NCBI GenBank assembly: GCA_050250395.1
Contig: JBFWOQ010000004.1
Location: 1-64,000, forward strand
Length of the DNA: 64,000 nt
Direction: 5' to 3'
DNA from: JAGPUQ01 sp050250395
Lineage (GTDB): Bacteria; Pseudomonadota; Gammaproteobacteria; Pseudomonadales; Porticoccaceae
Each line of letters begins with the position of its first letter. The stretch's first letter is position 1. Both the position numbers and the translations under genes were made by a program. Below the pieces are notes generated by a model. That model did no database searches and was not told the origin of the DNA. It worked only from the letters and a program-made list of their open reading frames with translations. Of this stretch, positions 51,027-61,753 are shown piece after piece.

Positions 51027-52598
51027 ATGACAGCAACGACTTCGACCGCCATTCCCGCCCCCGCCATGCCGGTGACCCGGCTGCCGTTGATGCTCACGGC
51101 CATCGCCATCACCGCCGCGAATTTCATGAATGTGCTGGATCTGACCATCGCGGTGGTCGCGGTGCCGTCGATCTCCGGCACCATCGGCGCCTCGCCGTCC
51201 CAGGGCGCCTGGATCCTGACGTCCTACGCCATCTGCCTCGCGGTCATCCTGCCGCTCAGTCCCTGGGTCTGCAAACGTTACGGCGAAGTGCGGGTTTTTT
51301 CGCTGTCGGTGCTGATGTTCGCGCTGACATCCATGGCCTGCGGCATGAGCCGCCACATGGAAACCCTGGTGTTTTTCCGCGCCCTTCAGGGTTTGTCCAG
51401 CGGCTTTATCGTGCCCTTGTCGCAAACCTTGCTGCTGCGCATTTTTCCGCCCCACAAGCACGGCTCGGCGATCGGTCTGTGGAGCATCGCTTCCACCATC
51501 GCGCCCGTGTTGGGTCCGATCCTGGGCGGCTTCATCACCGACAACCTGGGTTGGCCCTGGATTTTCTACATCAATGTTCCCATTGGCTGTGTGGCCGCAT
51601 GGCTGGTCTGGACCAGCATCCATCACATCGAAACCCAGACCAAAAGGGTTCCGGTCGATGGCATGGGCATGGTGCTGCTGGCGGTCACCGTGCTGGCGTT
51701 TCAACTGGTGATGGACAAGGGCCACGAATGGGACTGGTTCGGTTCGCCGGGCATCCGCCTGCTGATGACCGTTTCGGTGATCGCGCTGATCGGCTATGTG
51801 GTCTGGGAGCGCCGCGAGCCACACCCCATCATCGACTACGGACTGTTCCGCATTCCCGTGTTCGTGATCGCCTCGGTGATGGGGGTGATCTTCAACCTGA
51901 CGTACTTTGCCAGCACCGTGCTCTATCCGATCTGGATGCAATCGGCGCTGGGTTACACGGCGACCCTCTCCGGTCTGGTGATGGCCGGCACCAGCGTGTT
52001 GCCGATCGTCGGGATGATGCTGGTGGGGAAAAACATCGCGAAGTTGAATCTGCGCTACCTGGTGGTATCGGGCAGTCTCGTCACCATGCTGGCCATTTAT
52101 CTGCAGGCGCAATCGACCACGGATACCACCTTCGCGCAAATGCTGCAGGCGCGGGTGGTCATGGGCATCGGCTTCACCCTGATGTTTCCGCCGCTGATGG
52201 TGATCTCGTTGGGCTCGGTGTCGGCGGACAGAACCGTGGGAGCGGCGAGCTTCTTCAATTTTTTCCGCAACATCGCCACCAGTGTCGGCATTGCCGCCGG
52301 CATGAGCCTGTGGCAGAGCCGCACGGCCTTTCACCGCTCACGCCTGGTCGAGGAGATCAATCCCGATATGCCGGGCAAGGAACTGGCGTTTGCGCCGATT
52401 CAGCAATTGGTCGACGGCAACCCGGAGGCCATGTGGGCGGTGGTCGACAAACTCGCCACCGCGCAAGCATCGACCATGGGGATCAGCGACACCTTCATGA
52501 TCTGCATGTTCGCGGTGATTCCCGTGATTCTGTTGAGCGCCTTTATTCCGGCCCGTCTGGCGCCGCGACCGGGGACTCAGGTTGCTGCCGGCGAGTGA
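51027..52598 (+). CDS. DHA2 family MFS drug exporter, EmrB-like
   Basis: This 523-aa, roughly 14-helix proton antiporter is of the EmrB type. TM1 has ITAANFMNVLDLTIAVVAVPSISGTIG (motif D1), followed by QGAWILTSYAICLAVILPL, motif C-like GSAIGLWSIASTIAPVLGPILGGFIT and WRWIFYINVP-type GWPWIFYINVPIG. ATG 51027 is chosen from several in-frame starts (50973, 50991); no strong ribosome site decides. It forms an efflux pair with the HlyD-type gene downstream. Confidence 0.92.
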   Translation: MTATTSTAIPAPAMPVTRLPLMLTAIAITAANFMNVLDLTIAVVAVPSISGTIGASPSQGAWILTSYAICLAVILPLSPWVCKRYGEVRVFSLSVLMFALTSMACGMSRHMETLVFFRALQGLSSGFIVPLSQTLLLRIFPPHKHGSAIGLWSIASTIAPVLGPILGGFITDNLGWPWIFYINVPIGCVAAWLVWTSIHHIETQTKRVPVDGMGMVLLAVTVLAFQLVMDKGHEWDWFGSPGIRLLMTVSVIALIGYVVWERREPHPIIDYGLFRIPVFVIASVMGVIFNLTYFASTVLYPIWMQSALGYTATLSGLVMAGTSVLPIVGMMLVGKNIAKLNLRYLVVSGSLVTMLAIYLQAQSTTDTTFAQMLQARVVMGIGFTLMFPPLMVISLGSVSADRTVGAASFFNFFRNIATSVGIAAGMSLWQSRTAFHRSRLVEEINPDMPGKELAFAPIQQLVDGNPEAMWAVVDKLATAQASTMGISDTFMICMFAVIPVILLSAFIPARLAPRPGTQVAAGE

Positions 52599-52631
52599 TC
52601 CGGCGGGCGAGCGGCACGGCAGGCCAATATA

Positions 52632-52659
52632 GTTGATCTGTCAACGTTGATATATCAAC
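52632..52659. promoter_or_regulatory. Two adjacent palindromic operators before the HlyD-type gene
   Basis: GTTGATCTGTCAAC (52632-52645, imperfect) is directly followed by GTTGATATATCAAC (52646-52659, perfect). Both match GTTGA.AT.TCAAC at 50899. They sit 53 bp before the TTG start of the fusion protein gene, where a promoter is expected. Confidence 0.72.
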
Positions 52660-52711
52660 AGATTCCTTTTATTCTTCGCCAACAGCCTTCATTACCCCAG
52701 GAGCCCGGAAA

Positions 52712-53878
52712 TTGTCCATGCGCCGCTCTGTCAGCCTGATCATCGTGGTTGCCGTGCTTGCCGTCCTCGCTTACGGCGTCAGCAACTATTTGGGCAAACG
52801 CAAGTTTGTGGAAACCGATAACGCCTACACCACCGGGGACATCCTCAACATCGGATCCCAGCTCGACGACGTGGTGCTCTGGCTGGGGGCCGAGGAGGGC
52901 GACTACGTCGAACAGGGCCAGGAGCTGATCCGGCTCGATGGCGGGATGCCCAAGAACCGGTTGGCGCGTGCCCAGAGCGAACTCGCCCGCACCGTGCAGG
53001 ACGTGGCGGCGCTCAAGCAGCTGGTGCGCCGCAAGGCCGCCGAAGTGCGGGAAGAGGAAGCCCATTACACGCTGGCGCGCAATGAAGCGGAACGCCGCAA
53101 CAAACTCGCCGAGCGCGGCATGGTCTCGAAGGAGGAGCGGGACGTCTCGGCGCTGCGCATGGAAGAGGCGAAGGCGGCGCTGGAGTCGGCCCAGCAGGAA
53201 CTCGTCGAGGCGCGCATCAATGCCGGCGCCATGCCCATCGCGGAGCATCCCCGGGTGCTGACCGCCGGCGCCCTGGCGCGCGGCATGAACTCCATGGTCA
53301 ACAAGACCCGGATCGTGGCGCCTGCCTCTGGCCACATTGCCAAGCGCTTTGTCTCCGCCGGCGACGTCATCAAGGCCGGTCGACCCCTGCTGCAACTGGT
53401 ACAACTGGACAAGGTGTGGGTGGAGGCCAATTTCAAGGAAACCCAGTTGCGCAATCTGCGCATCGGACAACCGGCGAAAATCGTGTCCGACCTGTACGGC
53501 GATGAGGTCGTCTACGAAGGCACGGTGATCGGCACCGGCACCGGCACCGGTGCGGCGTTCTCGCTGCTGCCGGCCCAGAATGCGACCGGCAACTGGCTCA
53601 AGATCGTGCAGCGCGTGCCGGTGCGCATTGCGCTCAATGGCGACCTGATAAAGGCGCATCCGCTGCCGCTGGGCACTTCGCTTGCCGTCACCATCGACAC
53701 CAGCGAGCGCGACGGGCCGCGACTGACGGCGGCGCCCAGCCCGCGACCGGTCGACGTCACCGAGGCTTACCGTTATTGGCGGGCCGGTGGTCAGGACATG
53801 GTCGACCGCATCGTTGCCGAAAATCTGCCGACCGCCGCAGCATCCGAACTGCCACCGACCGCGGCATCTGGCCGTTGA
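52712..53878 (+). CDS. HlyD/EmrA-type membrane fusion protein
   Basis: This 388-aa periplasmic adaptor links the EmrB-like pump to an outer-membrane channel. It has one N-terminal TM segment (LIIVVAVLAVLAYGVSNYL), FVETDNAYTTGDI typical of EmrA, a long coiled coil (about residues 85-185), a barrel-sandwich IVAPASGHIAKRFVSAGDVI and VWVEANFKETQL. TTG 52712 is preceded by AGGAG with 8 bp spacing; ATG 52718 is two codons later. MarR follows after 75 bp. Confidence 0.92.
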   Translation: MSMRRSVSLIIVVAVLAVLAYGVSNYLGKRKFVETDNAYTTGDILNIGSQLDDVVLWLGAEEGDYVEQGQELIRLDGGMPKNRLARAQSELARTVQDVAALKQLVRRKAAEVREEEAHYTLARNEAERRNKLAERGMVSKEERDVSALRMEEAKAALESAQQELVEARINAGAMPIAEHPRVLTAGALARGMNSMVNKTRIVAPASGHIAKRFVSAGDVIKAGRPLLQLVQLDKVWVEANFKETQLRNLRIGQPAKIVSDLYGDEVVYEGTVIGTGTGTGAAFSLLPAQNATGNWLKIVQRVPVRIALNGDLIKAHPLPLGTSLAVTIDTSERDGPRLTAAPSPRPVDVTEAYRYWRAGGQDMVDRIVAENLPTAAASELPPTAASGR

Positions 53879-53953
53879 ACGTCGGTGCTTCCGGTCTCCG
53901 GTAGTTGTTTTGGTGCAAGGTTTTGGTGCAGGGCATGAACCGCGGGATATCCG

Positions 53954-54475
53954 ATGATTGATCTGGCCAATAATCTGGTGCGCCACATCGGCACGCTCAG
54001 CCGCAGCATGATCCGTGCACTCGACATCGAGATGGCCCCGCTCGGCATGGGCTCGGGGCGTTTCTCGTACCTCTTCATGCTGTATATCGGCGAAGGCGTT
54101 ACCCAGCAGGAAATGGCGGTTCGGCTGCAGGCCGACAAGGCAGCGGTGGCGCGCACCCTGGCGCAACTCGAAGAACAGGGTTATGTGCGACGCGACGGCG
54201 ACCCCCGCGACGGGCGCGTCACCCGGGTGTTTCTGACCGACAAATCCCGCGCCCTGCGCGGTCACCTCGAAGATGCGGTGGCAAGGGTGATCGCCCAGTT
54301 GCAGGCGACTCTGGATGCGACGCAGCAAGCGGCGATCCGGGACATCCTGCAACGCATGGCGGAGTCGCTCGCGGCCGGCTACGAGGGGATCAATGGGGGC
54401 ATAAGTTCCGGCGCGAACTCCGGCAGTCCCACGGGCCGCAAGGACGTGCAGTCCCCGCGCGGCCAGGGTGATTAA
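53954..54475 (+). CDS. MarR family transcriptional regulator
   Basis: This 173-aa regulator has the winged-helix core GVTQQEMAVRLQADKAAVARTLAQLEEQGYVRRDGDPRDGRVTRVFLTDK with the DPRDGR wing, and long dimerisation helices on both sides. It is third in the efflux locus and probably represses it through the GTTGA-type palindromes. The final 40 residues are low complexity. It overlaps the convergent membrane protein gene by four bases. Confidence 0.93.
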   Translation: MIDLANNLVRHIGTLSRSMIRALDIEMAPLGMGSGRFSYLFMLYIGEGVTQQEMAVRLQADKAAVARTLAQLEEQGYVRRDGDPRDGRVTRVFLTDKSRALRGHLEDAVARVIAQLQATLDATQQAAIRDILQRMAESLAAGYEGINGGISSGANSGSPTGRKDVQSPRGQGD

Positions 54476-55215
54476 CTCCCAGGATTGGTGGCCTCCGATT
54501 GGGGTGCAGTGAAAATCGTCCGGTACATCAGATAGTAGCTGGCATACAGCATCGGCGTCACCACGAGCAGCCCGAGACCCAGCGGAATCGCGCCCGCCAG
54601 CACCAGCAGTATGGCCAGCACACCCCACACCAGCAGCGATAGCCAGTTTTTCATGGTCGCCGTGAAGCTGAGTTTCAAGGCCTCGACGGGCGCCAGACCG
54701 TTGAATCCGACCAGGGGAGTGGCGAACAGAAGCGCTGCCGAAACGGCAACCAGCAGCACGGCCAACAGAAGGATCGGCAGTGCCCCCACCACCAGATCGA
54801 TTCCGGCGCCAGTTGCCGCGATAAGGCCAAACGCCAGTCCCGCCGGTATCACGAGGCACAGCGTGCCTAGCAGGCCAAGCACCCCAAGCAGTACCAGACT
54901 GCCCATGCGCGGGCTGCTAAAGCCGGCGAACAGATGACCCACCGCAAGCGGATGACTGGCCTCCAGAGCCTGAGCGCCCAAAAGTATCCCGAACATGAAA
55001 ACATTCGCGAACAATGCCAGTGCAATGCCGCCAACAAAAGGTATGAGGCTGGCGACAACGGAGATAACGACATAGATCGCCAGAATCGCGATCCAGATTC
55101 CCGGCGCGCGTAAGAACAGTTTCCAGCCACCGCGCAGCCACTCCAGGGCCTGGTCGGTTGTTGCAAGATTGATGTGCGGTGGGTTGCGATTTGCCGCGGG
55201 GTGGTCCGTTGCCAT
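54472..55215 (-). CDS. BPSS1780 family membrane protein
   Basis: This 247-aa integral membrane protein has about six hydrophobic segments: APGIWIAILAIYVVISVVASLIPFVG, LLGVLGLLGTLCLVIPAGLAFGLIA, LPILLLAVLLVAVSAALLF, LLVWGVLAILLVLAGAIPLGLG. The N-terminal GWKLFLRAPGIWI and C-terminal TPMLYASYYLMYRTIF match a proteobacterial family of unknown function. ATG 55215 has GGGAGA upstream. No operon partner is visible. Confidence 0.82.
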   Translation of the reverse strand: MATDHPAANRNPPHINLATTDQALEWLRGGWKLFLRAPGIWIAILAIYVVISVVASLIPFVGGIALALFANVFMFGILLGAQALEASHPLAVGHLFAGFSSPRMGSLVLLGVLGLLGTLCLVIPAGLAFGLIAATGAGIDLVVGALPILLLAVLLVAVSAALLFATPLVGFNGLAPVEALKLSFTATMKNWLSLLVWGVLAILLVLAGAIPLGLGLLVVTPMLYASYYLMYRTIFTAPQSEATNPGS

Positions 55216-55329
55216 TTTTATCGTCTCCCTGAATGAAATGTCGCTTCAGTATGCCTCAGTCAGGCGATCACAAAAAGTGCGCTTTGTCGCAGCATGGCCG
55301 CTGGCGAAGCACAGGGTACCACCGGCACA

Positions 55330-56913
<1,584 letters not shown>

Positions 56914-56916
56914 GGT

Positions 56917-57807
56917 TCAGTCCTTCGCCATGCGCGGATCCAGGGCATCGCGCAGCCCGTCGCCGAGAAAATTGAGTGCGAACAGGGTGAGCGACAGCGC
57001 GCAGCCGGGGAAAATCAGCAGCCAGGGATATTCCTCCATGGTTTCGGCGCCGTAGGAAATCAGCAATCCCCAGGAGCTGGCGGGCGGCTGGATGCCGAGG
57101 CCGAGAAAACTCAAGAACGCTTCGAGCAGCATCACACTGGGAATCGTGAGGGTGGTGTAGACGATCACCGGGCCGAGCGTGTTGGGAATCAGATGACGGC
57201 GGATGATGGTCCAGCGCGACAGCCCCAGCGACACGGCGGCTTCGATGAACTCCTGCTGTTTGAGGGTCTGCACCTGGCCGCGCACGATGCGCGCCATGGT
57301 CAGCCATTCCACGGCGCCGATGGCGAGGAACAGCAGCAGGATGTTGCGTCCGAAAATCACCATCAGCAGGATGATGAAGATCATGAAGGGCAAGGCGTAG
57401 AGGATATCCACCAGCCGCATCATCGCGGCGTCCGCGCGCCCGCCGGCATAGCCCGCGATGGTGCCGTAAAGCACTCCGATCACGAGCGCGACCCCGGTGG
57501 CGACGAAGCCCACGGCGAGCGAGATGCGCCCGCCCCAGAGGATATGGGTGAGCATGTCGCGGCCGAGGGTGTCGGTCCCGAACCAGTGCGCGGCGGAGGG
57601 TGGCGCGGCGCCCAGCGCCAGATCCTGCGCCCGGTAATCGTAGGGGGCGATCCAGGGCGTGAGCACGGCGAGTATGCACAGCAGGATAAGAATCGCGGCG
57701 CCGGCCACCGCCATGCGATTGCGCCTCAGCCGCAGCCAGGCATCGCGCCACAGGGAGACGCCGCGTTCCGCGGTCAAGTGCTCGGCCGGCAGAGCCTCGC
57801 CGTTCAC
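56917..57807 (-). CDS. Peptide ABC transporter permease (OppC/DppC type)
   Basis: This 296-aa permease starts at GTG 57807, overlapping the previous gene's TGA by four bases (GTGA). It has an N-terminal TM (RNRMAVAGAAILILLCILAVLTPWIAPYD), the typical HWFGTDTLGRDMLTHILWGGRISLAVGF segment, five further TM helices and the EAA loop (EAAVSLGLSRWTIIRRHLIPN). Confidence 0.95.
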   Translation of the reverse strand: MNGEALPAEHLTAERGVSLWRDAWLRLRRNRMAVAGAAILILLCILAVLTPWIAPYDYRAQDLALGAAPPSAAHWFGTDTLGRDMLTHILWGGRISLAVGFVATGVALVIGVLYGTIAGYAGGRADAAMMRLVDILYALPFMIFIILLMVIFGRNILLLFLAIGAVEWLTMARIVRGQVQTLKQQEFIEAAVSLGLSRWTIIRRHLIPNTLGPVIVYTTLTIPSVMLLEAFLSFLGLGIQPPASSWGLLISYGAETMEEYPWLLIFPGCALSLTLFALNFLGDGLRDALDPRMAKD

Positions 57808-58742
57808 GATGCCCGCTTCCGGTACTGGTGACGCAGGCGCGGATTCAGCCACACGGCGGCGATGTCGGCGAGCAGGTTGAAGGCCACGATCAGCACGGCG
57901 AAGAACACCGTGGTGCCCATGATCATGGTGTAGTCGCGGTTGAAGGCGGCCTGCACATAGAAGCGTCCGAGACCCGGGATCTGGAAGATGGTCTCCACCA
58001 CGAAGGAGCCGGACAGCAGGCCCGCGAACGCGGGGCCGGCAAAGGCGACCACGGGAATCAGGCCGCCGCGCAGGCCGTGCTTCACCACCACCAGCCATTC
58101 CGGCAGACCCTTGGCGCGCGCCGTGCGGATGTAATCCTGGGACATTATTTCCAGCATGCCGCCCCGGGACAGGCGCGCCACATAGGCGGTATAGCCGGAC
58201 GCGAGCGTGAGGGCAGGCAGGATCTTGTCGCCGGGCACATTGCCCCAGCCCGACACCGGCACCCATTCGAGCCAGACGCCGAACACCAGCAGCAGCAGCG
58301 GGCCGAGCAGGAACGACGGCAGACAGATGCCGATCATGGCCGCCGACATGGGCAGATAATCCTGCGCCGTGTTGGGCCGCAGGGCCGCGATCACGCCGGC
58401 CGCGGTGCCCAGCATCAGTGAGATCAGCAGTGCGTACAGGCCGAGTTCGGCGGTGGTGGGCAGCCCGGAAAAAATCATTTCATCGACGCTGCGTCCCGGG
58501 TAGCGAAACGAGGGACCGAAATCGCCGTGCAGCAGATCGCCCAGATAGCTCAGGTATTGCGCGGACAGGGGCTGATCGAGCTGGTAGCGCGCTTCCAGTG
58601 CCTTGAGCACTTCGGGCGGCACGGCCTTTTCGGCACTGAACGGGCCGCCGGGCGCCAGTCGCACCAGAAAGAAGGTCAGGGTGACCACTGCCAGCAGGAC
58701 CGGGATTGCTTGCAGCAGCCGATACAGAATGAAGCGCAGCAT
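57804..58742 (-). CDS. Peptide ABC transporter permease (OppB/DppB type)
   Basis: This 312-aa permease starts MLRFILYRLLQAIPVLLAVVTLTFFLVRLAPGGPF, the diagnostic OppB opening, and carries the EAA-type loop TARAKGLPEWLVVVKHGLRGGLIPVV and a C-terminal TM. It starts three bases after the substrate-binding gene stop. Confidence 0.95.
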   Translation of the reverse strand: MLRFILYRLLQAIPVLLAVVTLTFFLVRLAPGGPFSAEKAVPPEVLKALEARYQLDQPLSAQYLSYLGDLLHGDFGPSFRYPGRSVDEMIFSGLPTTAELGLYALLISLMLGTAAGVIAALRPNTAQDYLPMSAAMIGICLPSFLLGPLLLLVFGVWLEWVPVSGWGNVPGDKILPALTLASGYTAYVARLSRGGMLEIMSQDYIRTARAKGLPEWLVVVKHGLRGGLIPVVAFAGPAFAGLLSGSFVVETIFQIPGLGRFYVQAAFNRDYTMIMGTTVFFAVLIVAFNLLADIAAVWLNPRLRHQYRKRAS

Positions 58743-58745
58743 GGG

Positions 58746-60374
58746 TTAGCGGTCTGGCTCCAGATGGACCTGCTTGAACAGCGGATAGCCGAGCAGGTTG
58801 GGCGCCAACCCGCGCACGCTGGGCTGCATCAGGAAATTGCGCGAGGAATAGAACACCGGAATCACCGGCATGGCGTCCATCAGGCGCGCTTCGGCTTCGC
58901 GAAACCAGGCATAGCGCTGCTCCCGCGACGGCGCGGCGGGGGCCAGGCGCATCACCAGTTCATCGTAGCGGGGATCGCTCCAGCCGGTGCGGTTGTTACC
59001 GCCATCGGTCACCCACATGTCGAGAAAACTGTTGGGATCGACATAGTCGCCGATCCAGCCGCCGCGGGCGATCTGGTAGTTGCCGTTGTTGACGCTGTCC
59101 AGATACACCTTCCAGTCCTGGTTGTTGAGGGTGATCTCGATATTGAGCTCGCGCTTCCACATCTGCTGGATGGCCACCGCCAGCTTGCGATGGCTTTCGC
59201 TGGTGTTGTAGAGCAGCTCGGTGGGCGGGAACCCGGCGCCGTCGGGATAGCCCGCCGCCGCGAGCAGGGCGCGCGCGCCCTGCGGATCGTAGGCAAAGCC
59301 GGGCGGCGCGGTATAACCCAGGGTGTCCGGCGGCGTGAAGGCGTAAGCCGGGAGCTGGCCGCCCTTGGTGACGTGATCGACGATCTGCTGGCGGTCGATG
59401 CTCATCGCCAGCGCGCGGCGCACGCGCGGATCGGCGAGCTGCGGCACCTGGGTGTTGAAGCGATAAAAATAGTTGCCCAGATAGGGCTCCACGCGCAGCA
59501 ACCGGGGTGAGTCCTGGCGGTACACCGCGATCTTGTCCGGCGGCACCGAACCGGTGATGTGCAGTTGCCCGGCGCGGAACATGCGCTCCTCGGTGGACAC
59601 GTTTTCGACCGGGTAATAATGAATGGCGTTGAGTTTGACGTTGGCGGCGTCCCAGTAGGTCGGGCTCTTCTCGACCACGACGATCTTGTTCAGCTCCCAC
59701 TGTTTCAGCACGAAGGGGCCGTTGCCGACGAAATGTCCGGCGCGGGTCCAGGTGCTGCCGCGCTGGGTGGGATCGCCGTATTTTTCGAGCGTCGGCCGGT
59801 GCACCGGGAACAGACTGTAGTGATCGAGCAGTTGCAGAAAATAGGGCGTGGGATTGGCGAGGGTCAGGCGCAGGGTCCGCGCGTCCGGGGCCTCGATGCC
59901 GACCCGATCGAAATCCTTCAACTTGCCGGTGGCATAGGCCTCGGCATTCTTGATCGGGTAATACATATAGGCATAAAGATTGCCGAGGCTCGGTTGCAGG
60001 GCCCGCCACCAGGACCAGGAAAAATCCTGCGCCGTCACCGGATCGCCGTTCGACCAGCGCGCATTCGCGCGCAGATGGAAGGTGTAGACCAGGCCATCGG
60101 CGCTGATCTCCCATTTTTCAGCGACGCCCGGAATCGGCTCCAGGGTTGCCGGATCCTTGAGCACCAGTCCCTCCATCAGGGCGATGATGATGTGGTGTTC
60201 CGGAATGCCGGTGACGATATGGGGATCGAGTTCCTGGGGCTCGGTGCCATTGCCCCAGTGCAGGATCTGCTCGCGGTTGCCGGCATCGACGCGGGTCTCG
60301 CGACCGCCGCAGTTCGCCAGCACCAGTCCGCAGAGCAGGGCCAGCAACCAATGGCGGCGGGATCCGGTTTTCAT
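58746..60374 (-). CDS. Peptide ABC transporter substrate-binding lipoprotein (OppA-like)
   Basis: This 542-aa protein has a lipoprotein signal (HWLLALLCGLVLANC) and is then a family 5 solute-binding protein: ILHWGNGTEPQELDPHIVTGIPEHHIIIALMEGL, AEKWEISADGLVYTFHLRANARWSNGDPVTAQDF and RRALAMSIDRQQIVDHV. I chose ATG 60374; ATG 60380 is two codons further. The reading frame continues upstream without coding character. It heads the operon with OppB, OppC and the fused ATPase. Confidence 0.94.
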   Translation of the reverse strand: MKTGSRRHWLLALLCGLVLANCGGRETRVDAGNREQILHWGNGTEPQELDPHIVTGIPEHHIIIALMEGLVLKDPATLEPIPGVAEKWEISADGLVYTFHLRANARWSNGDPVTAQDFSWSWWRALQPSLGNLYAYMYYPIKNAEAYATGKLKDFDRVGIEAPDARTLRLTLANPTPYFLQLLDHYSLFPVHRPTLEKYGDPTQRGSTWTRAGHFVGNGPFVLKQWELNKIVVVEKSPTYWDAANVKLNAIHYYPVENVSTEERMFRAGQLHITGSVPPDKIAVYRQDSPRLLRVEPYLGNYFYRFNTQVPQLADPRVRRALAMSIDRQQIVDHVTKGGQLPAYAFTPPDTLGYTAPPGFAYDPQGARALLAAAGYPDGAGFPPTELLYNTSESHRKLAVAIQQMWKRELNIEITLNNQDWKVYLDSVNNGNYQIARGGWIGDYVDPNSFLDMWVTDGGNNRTGWSDPRYDELVMRLAPAAPSREQRYAWFREAEARLMDAMPVIPVFYSSRNFLMQPSVRGLAPNLLGYPLFKQVHLEPDR

Positions 60375-60711
60375 AAGCATCTCGTGACGGTACGCTGGCG
60401 CGGATGGTACCCGAGCAAAGGGAAGAGGGAAAACGTGATGGATCTCACGGCTGGCCCGCGGACTCGGTTGCGCTCGATGATGGCGCCCGGGACAATGCAT
60501 CGCAGCGGCGCGCGGTCGCTGTGCACGGAGCCGGCAACCTCGTCGCGCTATCGCGCTTGGGGCTGGCGCGCTGGCGCGCTGGGCAAGGGACAAGGACAAG
60601 GCGCGAAGGGGAGCAGCAACCACCCGGACCGCCGCCACGGAATACGGTGGGTCCACCGCATCCTGGGAGGATTCTCCAATTTCCGATACGCATAACGCAG
60701 CCTTCGAGTTT

Positions 60712-61542
60712 GTGCGGACACTCGGCAGCGAGCTGAGCTCGGGCGAGCTCGAACTTTCCGCTTTTCCGGATGTGGCGATGCGTGTACGCACCGCGCTCGG
60801 GGATCCCAAGGTATCGGTGGAACAGGTCGCGCGGCTGGTGGCGGCCGAGCCGGTATTGGCGGCGCGGCTGATCAAAATCGCCAATTCGGCGCTGCTGTCC
60901 GGTCGCAGCGGCGATGCCGTGAAGGACATCCGTACCGCCGTCACCCGTCTCGGGTTCAACATGGTCCGCAATACCGCGATCGCGCTGGCGATGAGCCAGA
61001 CCCTGGGCGGCGAGTCCAATCCTGAACTGAAAGCGCGGCTTGGCGAGCTCTGGCGGCACAGTGTTCGGGTCGGGGCAATCGCCTATGTGATCGCCCGAAC
61101 CAACCGGCGCATCAGCGCCGATGAGGCGATGTTGGCGGGGTTGCTGCACGATATCGGCAAGATCTACATCTTGCAGCGTGCCGAACGCTATCCCGGGTTG
61201 TTCGCCGCGGGCGAAGCGTTCGAGCAAATCGTCGGGGATTGGCACACGGGTGTCGGTAGCGCGATTCTGCTCGGATGGAAATTCAGTCCCGAAATGGTCG
61301 CGGTCGCGGAAGAACACGAACAGCGAGAGCGCAACACTCGGGCGGATGCGGATCTGGTCGATGTGGTGCTGGTCGCCAACCTGCTCGCCAATGACGACCA
61401 GGAAGGAGATGGCATCGACGACTGGGCTGCGTTGCCCTCAGCGCAGCGGCTCCAATTGGCGGACAATTCCGCGGCGCTCATCCTGGCCGATTCCAGAGAT
61501 CGTCTGGAGTCCATCATCAACGCCCTGCGGGGCGTGGGATGA
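60712..61542 (+). CDS. HDOD domain protein
   Basis: This 276-aa protein of the HDOD family is a signalling relative of HD domain hydrolases. Typical segments are LSAFPDVAMRVRTAL, VAAEPVLAARLIKIANSALLSG, GLLHDIGKIYILQ and a late AVAEEHEQRERNT. GTG 60712 lacks a ribosome site. An ATT 11 codons upstream at 60679 (ISDTHNAAFEF) has GGGAGG 8 bp before it and extends the protein with plausible sequence, so the real start may be ATT. The role is unknown. Confidence 0.88.
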   Translation: MRTLGSELSSGELELSAFPDVAMRVRTALGDPKVSVEQVARLVAAEPVLAARLIKIANSALLSGRSGDAVKDIRTAVTRLGFNMVRNTAIALAMSQTLGGESNPELKARLGELWRHSVRVGAIAYVIARTNRRISADEAMLAGLLHDIGKIYILQRAERYPGLFAAGEAFEQIVGDWHTGVGSAILLGWKFSPEMVAVAEEHEQRERNTRADADLVDVVLVANLLANDDQEGDGIDDWAALPSAQRLQLADNSAALILADSRDRLESIINALRGVG

Positions 61543-61721
61543 CCTGACGGCTTCCCGAACAGCCGCTGCGGCAGCCGTCTACCGGGTTCGCAATGTGCCC
61601 TCGCCTGTCTGCCTGGTAGGTCACAGTCGCCGAGCGCCGGCATCCGGTTTCCGCACGAGCTGCGCAACAACCGGCCAAGCGAAGGGGTCCGCACGCCAGC
61701 ACGCACGGCGCACGGGTGTGG

Positions 61722-61740
61722 CGCGGGACCGAGTCCCGCG
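61722..61740. terminator. 8-bp hairpin between convergent HDOD and SMP-30 genes
   Basis: CGCGGGAC and GTCCCGCG pair perfectly around CGA, 13 bp past the end of the minus-strand gene. No T tract follows on either strand. The rest of the 211-bp gap shows nothing. Confidence 0.4.
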
Positions 61741-61753
61741 GCCCGCAGTGTTT

